Assembly: GCA_964490085.1 (NCBI GenBank)
Contig: CAZBAO010000010.1
Location: forward strand, 1-23,753
DNA: 23,753 bases
Reading direction: 5' to 3'
DNA from: RGIG3009 sp964490085
Lineage (GTDB): Bacteria; Bacillota; Clostridia; Oscillospirales; Acutalibacteraceae
The notes below the pieces were generated by a model that saw only the letters and a list, made by a program, of their open reading frames with translations, was not told the origin of the DNA and did not search any database. A program made the position numbers and the translations under genes. Shown in pieces: positions 13,557-20,091 of this stretch; within the stretch, counting starts at the first letter, position 1, and every line of letters starts with the position of its first letter.

Positions 13557-13582
13557 GCAGAGCCGTCGGCTCTGCCTTTTTT
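13557..13582. terminator. Bidirectional terminator, left copy of a duplicated pair
   Basis: The stem-loop gcagagccgtcggctctgc (13557-13575) has A7 before it and a T6 tract after it. It ends the yfcE transcript and could also stop transcription from the right. The identical 19 bases plus CTTTT recur at 14972-14995. Confidence 0.92.
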
Positions 13583-13614
13583 GTTTCCTAAATTTGTCAG
13601 GTATATTTTTTTCT

Positions 13615-13643
13615 TTGACAAACCATCATATAAATGCTATACT
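13615..13643 (+). promoter_or_regulatory. Strong sigma-A promoter of the structured leader
   Basis: The -35 TTGACA (13615-13620) is a perfect match, with a 17-base spacer and -10 TATACT (13638-13643). It is the best promoter in the window. The start point is expected near 13650, exactly where the left arm of the long inverted repeat begins. Confidence 0.88.
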
Positions 13644-13648
13644 GTGCT

Positions 13649-13760
13649 TACCACACAAATCAAATAGGGCATATTTCACGGGAATGTATTTTTCTTTGGT
13701 AAAAATGCATTCTCTGTTTGTGCATTTCTCGTGATATGCCCAAAAAAGATTTGTGTGGTA
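13649..13760 (+). repeat. 112-base nested inverted repeat
   Basis: The outer arms 13649-13661 and 13748-13760 are perfect 13-bp complements. The middle arms 13667-13680 and 13730-13741 pair over 12 bp with a TT bulge at 13675-13676. The inner arms 13682-13693 and 13701-13712 pair over 12 bp with one G-U and a 7-base loop. There are no flanking target duplications. Its start at the predicted transcription start suggests an RNA structure rather than a mobile element. Confidence 0.85.
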
Positions 13761-13818
13761 GCAATCGGGAGTTTGCATTTTTCGGTGTGTGTGACCTCGG
13801 TTGCACACACCTTTTTTA
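13650..13818 (+). ncRNA. Candidate structured small RNA or attenuator leader (about 170 nt)
   Basis: The unit is defined by a near-consensus promoter (13615-13643), the nested inverted repeat (13649-13760), and an intrinsic terminator (13784-13818). No convincing ORF lies within it. An apparent plus-strand frame opening at 13731 merely runs into the downstream gene and has no ribosome binding site. The downstream gene starts at 13875 with no other obvious promoter, so it would be expressed by read-through. That arrangement is typical of cis-acting leaders, while a stand-alone sRNA is equally compatible. Short related segments TGCATTCTC (13706), TGCATTTCTC (13721) and TGCATTTTTC (13774) offer competing partners for the same strands. 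No known riboswitch or 6S/SRP/tmRNA consensus was recognised by eye. Confidence 0.6.
13784..13818 (+). terminator. Intrinsic terminator between leader and orphan gene
   Basis: GGTGTGTG (13784-13791) pairs with CACACACC (13804-13811). An additional ACC/GGT pairing lies inside the loop, and TTTTTTA follows. It lies about 130 bases past the predicted transcription start and 56 bases before the orphan gene's start codon. Confidence 0.85.
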
Positions 13819-13874
13819 TTTTATGGGATTCTTTTTGCACAGTAGGGATCGTTTTATCAAAAAAGGTGCTTACT

Positions 13875-14963
13875 ATGGAATACACCTGTGCAGAAAGGTT
13901 GATTCTTTTGAGACAAAAAAGCACCATTTTTGTGACTATCCTTGTTTTGGTAAGTATGGTTTGCGTAGGCATCATGATATATACTTCCAATGAACCCATC
14001 CAAAATACAGACAACGGTATCGCAAAAACTACTACCACACCGACCGAGCCGATATTGATAAACAATAACAAATCACTTCAATGCCAATACCGTAAATATC
14101 TGTCCTCTGACGGAACCGCACAGGAACAACTGAACATCTACATCCCTTGCAAGGTCGGCTACTGGCACATTCTATTTGCTCACGACATCAAAGACAGCAT
14201 CAACTGCAATATCTGGCGACTAAAACAGATGACCGCTGTGGACGATACTTTCAACAAGCGATACGACATCACCAACACCGGGGAGTTTGAAGCAGCGGTT
14301 CGTCTGGACGGAAGAGATGATTTTAGCGGTGGATATCAGCACGGTGATGAGGCCCTGTCTGCGCTTGCAATCTACGTTGACGGAACCCCAACCGAGCTCT
14401 GCGCACTTTCAGAACGCACGGTATTTACCGAACTTACCATCGTACGGGACTCTCTTTTCTACGATCCGGCAGACCACACAACCGAGATTGCCGAGCACCA
14501 TGTGGAGTATGTCATCAATCAAAACGGCATCTCAACCGATCAATATATTCAATGGCTGATAAGTGAAACCTGTCGCACTTCTTATATGGCCATGTTTCCG
14601 CTACTGCGTACCACCACCGACGTATCCGGCAGCACGGCATATGTCTCCGAGCAATACACTGATAATAATACAACCGAAGCATACGATATATCGTCTGCGG
14701 ATAAATCGGAATATCCACAAACATGGAAAACCGGTGTAAAGCAGATCACACTTTCCTCCGAATCTCTCGGTCTTACCGCCGCGTTAGAACTTCTCCGGTG
14801 TACCAATATTCCCGGCAGTGGCTATTCTCAGTGCTCCCCTGCCGCAGCTTACAATAAACTATACTTTAGCATCACAGGGTTCGGCAAGGGAACCTATTAC
14901 GATGTGTCCGTCGGCGAACGGTGGGAAACGACCGCGCAGTATACAGTCACTATTGAAAAATAG
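13875..14963 (+). CDS. Orphan membrane-anchored extracytoplasmic protein
   Basis: A 362-residue protein I do not recognise. ATG at 13875 is chosen because AAAAGGTG lies six bases upstream; the open frame reaches back to 13731, into the leader, without a site. Residues 1-17 are charged. Residues 18-38 (TIFVTILVLVSMVCVGIMIY) form a membrane helix. A Thr/Asn-rich linker follows, then a roughly 290-residue outer domain rich in Thr, Ser, Tyr and Asp that looks mostly beta-strand. A noticeable segment is AAVRLDGRDDFSGGYQHGDE followed by ALAIYVDG, which has the look of a carbohydrate- or fibre-associated beta fold but is not enough to name one. The DNA is more AT-rich than its neighbours, especially at the 5' end. 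It stands alone behind the structured leader and between identical terminators, consistent with acquisition from outside. Confidence 0.85.
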   Translation: MEYTCAERLILLRQKSTIFVTILVLVSMVCVGIMIYTSNEPIQNTDNGIAKTTTTPTEPILINNNKSLQCQYRKYLSSDGTAQEQLNIYIPCKVGYWHILFAHDIKDSINCNIWRLKQMTAVDDTFNKRYDITNTGEFEAAVRLDGRDDFSGGYQHGDEALSALAIYVDGTPTELCALSERTVFTELTIVRDSLFYDPADHTTEIAEHHVEYVINQNGISTDQYIQWLISETCRTSYMAMFPLLRTTTDVSGSTAYVSEQYTDNNTTEAYDISSADKSEYPQTWKTGVKQITLSSESLGLTAALELLRCTNIPGSGYSQCSPAAAYNKLYFSITGFGKGTYYDVSVGERWETTAQYTVTIEK

Positions 14964-14970
14964 CAAAAAA

Positions 14971-14995
14971 GGCAGAGCCGTCGGCTCTGCCTTTT
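14971..14995. terminator. Bidirectional terminator, right copy of the duplicated pair
   Basis: The stem ggcagagcc (14971-14979) pairs with ggctctgcc (14983-14991). A6 precedes it and TTTT follows. It serves both the orphan gene (+) and the convergent ribF-HAD gene (-). It shares 24 consecutive bases with the left copy. Confidence 0.92.
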
Positions 14996-16574
14996 ACAGT
15001 ACACTCAGAATATCCGCTAATCTGTGAACCTCCGGTACACCGTCGGGGTGCTCGTCCAACCCACGCGTGTTGAGGTAAATCGCTTTCATGCCGGCACTCG
15101 TTGCCCCTTGTATGTCGTTGACCGGATGATCGCCCACGAACACACAGTTTTCCGGTGCGACACACAGCCGTGCTGCCGCTCGCCGGAACAATTCCGGATG
15201 CGGCTTGTGTACCCCCTCGTCGCCCGATATCATCGCAACATCGGTATCCAGCCGCAAACCGGTCACATCCAGCTTGCGGTTCTGAAGCAACGGGTTGCCG
15301 TTGGTGATGATCCCGATCCGATAGCCACGCCGCCGTACCTCTTCCAGCACCGCCGGCGTTTCCGTATACAGCGCCGAATGTAACGGGAACAACCGATGGT
15401 ATTCCCATAAAAGCTGCTCGCCGGTAACGCCTTCATCAAACGGCCACCGCTGAATAAAGTCGTGGAAAAACGTGCCGTAATCGACGTAGCCGCCGCGGTT
15501 TTCCACGCACAGTTGCCGCGCATACCGGTCAAGCTGTTCGGCATCCACTGCGTGCATATGCCTTGAAAGCAACTGCCGCGCGACCCCAAAAAACGCCGCC
15601 GTGCGATCCTGCAACGTATCGTCAAAATCAAAGATCACGGCTTTTTCGCCGCTTTGTCCGCAAAGCACTGCCTCGGCATCCGTCGCATCGGCGGCGATCT
15701 GTGCTTTCAGCGCCCCGACATCCGCAAAACAGCGTTCTTCCCGCAAAAAGCAGATCAGCATCACCTGCACGGTCTGCCCGTACAGTTCGCCGTCAAAATC
15801 CTGAATCCACGTTTCTGCCTGCGGCGCGTGTACGCCGCCGACCGTCGGATGCACGCCGACGTTCGTCACCGCGTGATACTGGCGCTCTCCCACAACTACC
15901 AGAGACGCGTACACACCGTACCGCGGCACGGCGAAATCAGCGGGAAACACCTGGTTGAGCGTGGGCATTCCCCACCGCCGCCCGCGGTGATCACCGTTCG
16001 TCACCGGCAACTCCACCGAAAACGGTCTGCCCAGCAAACGGGCGGCAAGTGCCATATCACCGACGGCGACCGCCTCCCGCACACGCGTGGAGCTGACGGC
16101 CTCGCCGTCGCGTTCAACGGCGGGTACCACCGTCACACGGATACCGAGCGGCTCGCACAAGGTGCGCAGCGTTTGTACGGTGCCGACACCGTGTTTGCCA
16201 AACCGATAATTATACCCGCAACACACGACCCGCGCTTGCAAAAGATCACAAAGAATCTCGCGTACAAAGCGCTCGGGCGACAGTTCACACACCGCTTCAA
16301 ACGGCATCTCGATCCATTCGTCCGTTCCCAACGTGCCAAGCAGCTGCTCTTCCCGCCCGGCGGTCAGCAAACGGCCCGCCTTGTGCTTGGGTACACCTGT
16401 CATGCACAGTGCCGTCGCGGTCAGGATCGCGCCGTCGTCATCGATCACGCCGCACGCTGCGGCAAGCACTGCGCGGTGCCCGATATGCAAGCCGTCAAAT
16501 ACACCGAGCGCGACTGCCCGATGCGCGGTCGGCAACGCATCTTTCTGCTGCCACGTATAGCGTTTTACCGCCAC
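14994..16574 (-). CDS. ribF: RibF (riboflavin kinase/FAD synthetase) fused to a HAD phosphatase
   Basis: A 526-residue protein with a GTG start at 16574, with AAGGAGGG six bases upstream. Residues about 1-150 are FAD synthetase: nucleotidyltransferase motif GLHIGHRAVL (28-37), GYNYRFG (near 120) and SSTRVREA. Residues about 175-305 are riboflavin kinase: GRPFSVE, GMPTLN with the Mg-binding PTxN, YGVYAS, NVGVHPTVGG, and the catalytic Glu in ETWIQDFDGELYG. RibF normally ends here at about 300 residues. From about 311 a complete HAD domain follows in the same frame: motif I FDFDDTLQD, motif II ITNGN, motif III Lys in HKPHPEL, and motif IV FVGDHPVNDIQGA. The HAD part resembles YjjG-like nucleotide phosphatases and could act on FMN, a riboflavin precursor phosphate or a house-cleaning substrate. 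All catalytic residues of the three activities appear present. Confidence 0.93.
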   Translation of the reverse strand: MAVKRYTWQQKDALPTAHRAVALGVFDGLHIGHRAVLAAACGVIDDDGAILTATALCMTGVPKHKAGRLLTAGREEQLLGTLGTDEWIEMPFEAVCELSPERFVREILCDLLQARVVCCGYNYRFGKHGVGTVQTLRTLCEPLGIRVTVVPAVERDGEAVSSTRVREAVAVGDMALAARLLGRPFSVELPVTNGDHRGRRWGMPTLNQVFPADFAVPRYGVYASLVVVGERQYHAVTNVGVHPTVGGVHAPQAETWIQDFDGELYGQTVQVMLICFLREERCFADVGALKAQIAADATDAEAVLCGQSGEKAVIFDFDDTLQDRTAAFFGVARQLLSRHMHAVDAEQLDRYARQLCVENRGGYVDYGTFFHDFIQRWPFDEGVTGEQLLWEYHRLFPLHSALYTETPAVLEEVRRRGYRIGIITNGNPLLQNRKLDVTGLRLDTDVAMISGDEGVHKPHPELFRRAAARLCVAPENCVFVGDHPVNDIQGATSAGMKAIYLNTRGLDEHPDGVPEVHRLADILSVL

Positions 16575-16607
16575 CGCGATCCCTCCTTTTCCCTTTTTTC
16601 TCGTTTT

Positions 16608-16635
16608 AGTATACCATACTTGCGTTAAAAAGCAA
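16608..16635 (-). promoter_or_regulatory. Candidate promoter of ribF-HAD
   Basis: On the minus strand, TTGCTT (16630-16635) and TATACT (16608-16613) are 16 bases apart, some 35 bases upstream of the GTG. No FMN riboswitch is visible in this short leader. Confidence 0.55.
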
Positions 16636-16725
16636 AACTTGTTTTTTGAAAATACACAGAAAATACACAATCCGCCCTTATCATTAAGATTGTATTATTA
16701 TATCCCAAAGGAGGCAATCCCCGAT

Positions 16726-17694
16726 ATGATCGACGTACAGAACCTGACCAAGCGATACGGCTCTCACCTCGCGGTGGACAACATCAGCTTTCAGGTAAAC
16801 GAGGGTGAGATCTTAGGCTTTCTCGGGCCGAACGGCGCGGGCAAATCCACCACGATGAACATCCTCACCGGTTACTTATCATCCAGCGAGGGCTCGGTGT
16901 CCATCAACGGGCACGACATTCTGGAGGAACCTAACGAAGCCAAAGCCAGCATCGGCTACCTGCCGGAGCAGCCGCCGCTGTATCTGGATATGACGGTGCG
17001 CGAATATCTGGATTTCGTCTTTGACTTGAAGCAGTGCAAATTCAACCGTCAAAAGCACATCAAGGAGATCTGCCGCTTGATGCAGATCGAGCACGTCTAC
17101 AACCGCTTGATCAAAAACCTGTCCAAAGGTTACCGTCAGCGCGTCGGCTTCGCACAGGCACTGGTCGGCAATCCGCCGGTCCTTGTGCTGGACGAGCCAA
17201 CCGTCGGCTTGGATCCCAATCAGATCATTGAGATCCGCGCGCTCATCAAAAACCTCGGCAAGCATCACACCGTGATCCTCTCCTCGCACATTTTGCAGGA
17301 GATCGAGGCGGTCTGCGATCGCATCATCATTATCAACGACGGCAAGATCGTGGCGGACGACACCGCCGCGGCGCTTTCGGAGAAATTCTCCACCGACCGC
17401 CGTCTGATAGCGCGCATCGCCGGTGACGAGAAGCGCGTGACCGACATTCTCACGCACATCACCGGTGTTGACGACGTCGTATGCTACGGCGAAAAAGAGG
17501 ACGGCGTATACGAATACGCGCTTGAGCCGCAGGACGGCGCGGATTTCCGCCGCGCACTGTTCACGGCGCTCTCCAAAGAGGGCTATCCGTTACTCGGCTT
17601 GCGTTCGATGGAAATGTCGCTCGAAGAGATCTTCATTTCGCTCACGCGTGAGCAGCTCCCTCAAACCACCCGCAAAGGAGGTAAAAGCAAATGA
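16726..17694 (+). CDS. ABC transporter ATP-binding protein, GldA-like
   Basis: A 322-residue ATPase starting at 16726, with AAAGGAGG about 12 bases upstream. The open frame upstream of it is non-coding leader. Walker A GPNGAGKST (34-42), Q-loop region YLPEQPPLYLDMTV, a signature motif LSKGY (132-136, a variant of LSGGQ), Walker B VLVLDEPTVGLDP and the H-loop SSHI are all present. A C-terminal extension of about 90 residues is typical of the GldA/NosF-type ABC-2 exporters. It drives the permease encoded next (4-base overlap). Divergent from ribF-HAD across a 151-base region. The plus-strand promoter there is not clear. Confidence 0.95.
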   Translation: MIDVQNLTKRYGSHLAVDNISFQVNEGEILGFLGPNGAGKSTTMNILTGYLSSSEGSVSINGHDILEEPNEAKASIGYLPEQPPLYLDMTVREYLDFVFDLKQCKFNRQKHIKEICRLMQIEHVYNRLIKNLSKGYRQRVGFAQALVGNPPVLVLDEPTVGLDPNQIIEIRALIKNLGKHHTVILSSHILQEIEAVCDRIIIINDGKIVADDTAAALSEKFSTDRRLIARIAGDEKRVTDILTHITGVDDVVCYGEKEDGVYEYALEPQDGADFRRALFTALSKEGYPLLGLRSMEMSLEEIFISLTREQLPQTTRKGGKSK

Positions 17695-18401
17695 GTGCCA
17701 TTTTTAAGCGTGAATTCAAAACCTATTTCACCTCCCCCATCGGCTACATCGTGCTGGCCATGATCTTTGGTCTCAGCGGGTACTATTTCTTCCTATATAA
17801 CCTTGCCGGCGGCTATGCCGACCTGTCGTATGTGTTCAGCTCGGTACTGACGTTCTTGCTGCTGCTCGTGTTGCCGGTGCTGACCATGCGTCTGATGAGC
17901 GACGATAAGCGTCAAAAGACCGACCAAGCCTTGCTCACCGCACCCGTCAGCCTGACGGGCATCGTGCTCGGCAAATTCTTTGCCGCGTTCTTGCTCTTTA
18001 CCATCGGCAGCTCCATCATGTTGGTATTTGCCGTCATCATTGCCACCCAGATCACACCCGACTGGCTGGTCATCACGGGAAACTTTATCGGTCTTCTGTT
18101 GCTCGGCGGCATGATCATCTCGATCGGTCTGCTCATCTCCTGCCTGACCGAGAGCCAGTTCGTCGCCGCACTCGGCACCTTCCTGGCCTCCTTTGCGCTG
18201 CTGATGATCGACAGTGTCGGCTCGATGCTGTCCTCCAGCACGATCGCCGTCGCGATCACCGATTTTCTGTCGATATCCCAGCGGTATGCCAACTTCACCA
18301 GCGGTCTGATGCAGTATGACGACGTTGTCTTCTTTGTGAGCACGACCGCGCTGTTTCTGTTCCTAACCGTTCGCGTGCTCGACCGGAAACGCTGGAATTG
18401 A
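17691..18401 (+). CDS. ABC-2 type permease, GldF-like
   Basis: A 236-residue integral membrane protein. AAAGGAGG within the end of the ATPase gene serves the ATG at 17691 (overlap ATGA). It begins MSAIFKREFKTYFTSPIGYI, the conserved amphipathic start of GldF-type permeases, and has six hydrophobic segments (about 15-38, 48-68, 95-120, 128-152, 158-178, 210-230). The cytoplasmic loop MRLMSDDKRQKTDQALLTAP matches the family's coupling segment. It forms the membrane channel of the ABC system with the neighbouring auxiliary proteins. The transported substrate is unknown. Confidence 0.94.
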   Translation: MSAIFKREFKTYFTSPIGYIVLAMIFGLSGYYFFLYNLAGGYADLSYVFSSVLTFLLLLVLPVLTMRLMSDDKRQKTDQALLTAPVSLTGIVLGKFFAAFLLFTIGSSIMLVFAVIIATQITPDWLVITGNFIGLLLLGGMIISIGLLISCLTESQFVAALGTFLASFALLMIDSVGSMLSSSTIAVAITDFLSISQRYANFTSGLMQYDDVVFFVSTTALFLFLTVRVLDRKRWN

Positions 18402-18420
18402 TGAGAGGAGGCAACACGAT

Positions 18421-20091
18421 ATGAGTAACTTTGATGAGATCAAGAAGAACTCGGACGAGTCAGAGACCGAGCTGGAAGCTCTCCCTACCGATGTGACTGA
18501 GGTAGCGGTCGACGACTCTGATTCGGCCGAAAAGAAACCTAAGAAAAAGAAAACCGTCAAGCTCCCGAAACTCAACTGGCGTTCCAACCGAAAGCTGCGT
18601 TTGGGTGCCACCGCCACGGCGATCACCGTCGTGGTTGCGGCAGTGGTCGTGCTGATCAACGTCGTATGCGGCATTTTGGCAGATCGCTTCCCGTGGACGT
18701 TGGACCTCACCGCCGACCAGACCTATACCTTGTCCGAAGACAGCCGCACCTTAGCGGAATCGCTTTCGGCGGAAGTTGAGATCGTGGTGCTCTTGGATGA
18801 GGAGTATTTTTCGGCGCCCAGTTTTGGCAGTGGCTACGAAGACTATAATACCGTTTTTCGCCAATTCTATCTCTTTACCCAGGAATACGAGACCTTGAGC
18901 GGCGGCAAGGCCACCGTTTCTTACGTCGATCTTGAAAAGAACCCCACCCTGTCGTCGTCGTACGAAGAAAAGTACGAGGCTACCAGCGGGGATATTCTGT
19001 TCCTGTGCGGCAATGTATACCGCAAGATCTCCTGGACTGATCTGTTCGAAGAGGATTTGGATTACACCACCTATTCGTATGTGGTCACCTCCCTTGTTGA
19101 GCAAAAGCTCGCCAGCAACGTCAGCAGTGTCTGCGGCGGCAAGACCGTCACTGTTACCTTCCTGACCGGTCACGGCGAAAACGAGAATTCGATCGCTGCG
19201 CTCAAAAGCCTGTACGAGCTCAACGGCTACTTCACCCAGACACTGGACTTCACAACCGCCGAAGCGATCAGCGACACCACCGGAGCCATCGCCATCGTCG
19301 GCCCCACCAAGGATTACACTTTAGATGAGATCAAACGCCTGCGCAGCTGGCTGGACAACGACGGAAAACTCGGCCGCAACCTGTTCGTGTTTGCAAACTA
19401 CGCCGGCACCTGTCCCAATCTATACGACTTCCTGTCCGCAGACTACGGCATCACCGTCACCTCCAACATCATTATGGAGACCGATGCCAACAACTATCCG
19501 ATGGACTTCTACGGCAGCTATCCGTATATGCCGTTTGCCTCCATCACCAGCACCGATCTAACCGCGTCGGTATCAGACAGTAAGGTGATCATGCCGCTGA
19601 CTCTGCAGCTGCTCACCTCTAAAGGCTCGGATGCAGAACAAGAGTCAGTGACCAATCACACGTTGATCTCCTTCCCCGAAAGCAGCCGCTTGACCGCGCT
19701 CACCGATCTGCTGTCAGCCGAAAGCAGCGCGGACATCGTGCAGATAGAGGCGGATGCGTATCCGGTCATCGGTATGGCGTATGCCTGTGACCACGACTTT
19801 GTCAACAACGAAAGCGTTGAAAATTATATCGTGGTCAGCGGCAGCTATCAGTTCGCCGACTACGTATCCTCCTCGCAGTATGAAAACGAGGGGTTGACGA
19901 TCGAACCGCTGCGCACGGTGTGCAGCATCGGCAACACCATCGTGATCTCCGGCAAGGATCTGTCGGCAGACACCTTCTCGGTATCCACTTTGACCGCTCA
20001 GGTGGTCGGCTTGGGCGTGTTCACCTTGGGTATCCCGCTGGTGCTGGTCATCATCTGTCTCGTTGTCTTCTTTAAGAGGAGGCACTTATGA
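18421..20091 (+). CDS. GldG-like ABC auxiliary protein
   Basis: A 556-residue protein with GAGAGGAGG before ATG at 18421. Residues 1-57 are acidic and then Lys-rich (EKKPKKKKTVK), facing the cytoplasm. A membrane helix spans about 61-85. The long outer domain begins with DLTADQTYTLSEDSRTLAES, the start of the GldG/ABC_transp_aux family, where it is followed by an ITRGFK-like beta/alpha fold (VTFLTGHGENENSIAALKSL is characteristic). A second helix (about 530-550) ends with FKRRHL. GldG partners GldF in the gliding-motility-type exporters of Bacteroidetes. Firmicutes carry the same set without gliding, where its role is undefined. Confidence 0.92.
   Translation: MSNFDEIKKNSDESETELEALPTDVTEVAVDDSDSAEKKPKKKKTVKLPKLNWRSNRKLRLGATATAITVVVAAVVVLINVVCGILADRFPWTLDLTADQTYTLSEDSRTLAESLSAEVEIVVLLDEEYFSAPSFGSGYEDYNTVFRQFYLFTQEYETLSGGKATVSYVDLEKNPTLSSSYEEKYEATSGDILFLCGNVYRKISWTDLFEEDLDYTTYSYVVTSLVEQKLASNVSSVCGGKTVTVTFLTGHGENENSIAALKSLYELNGYFTQTLDFTTAEAISDTTGAIAIVGPTKDYTLDEIKRLRSWLDNDGKLGRNLFVFANYAGTCPNLYDFLSADYGITVTSNIIMETDANNYPMDFYGSYPYMPFASITSTDLTASVSDSKVIMPLTLQLLTSKGSDAEQESVTNHTLISFPESSRLTALTDLLSAESSADIVQIEADAYPVIGMAYACDHDFVNNESVENYIVVSGSYQFADYVSSSQYENEGLTIEPLRTVCSIGNTIVISGKDLSADTFSVSTLTAQVVGLGVFTLGIPLVLVIICLVVFFKRRHL

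Noticed and set aside
13649..13760. Reading the inverted repeat as a MITE or insertion-sequence remnant
   Set aside because: No target-site duplication flanks the arms, no transposase is nearby, there is no second copy in the window, and the repeat starts exactly at a predicted transcription start.
13649..13818. Calling the leader RNA a 6S RNA
   Set aside because: Length and rod-like pairing are suggestive, but there is no large central bubble with promoter-like sequence, and I could not align it to known 6S sequences by eye. A covariance search is needed before any such name.
13676..14071. Minus-strand frame of 131 codons across the leader and start of the orphan gene
   Set aside because: It has no ribosome binding site and runs through two hairpins and the orphan gene's start. 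It is better explained as a shadow in AT-rich DNA.
15654..16628. 324-codon plus-strand frame opposite ribF-HAD
   Set aside because: It is the antisense shadow of a gene with all catalytic motifs intact, and its Arg/His-rich product has no recognisable motif.
16575..16725. FMN riboswitch upstream of ribF-HAD
   Set aside because: The minus-strand leader between the predicted promoter and the GTG is only about 30 bases, too short for an RFN element, and no conserved segments were seen.
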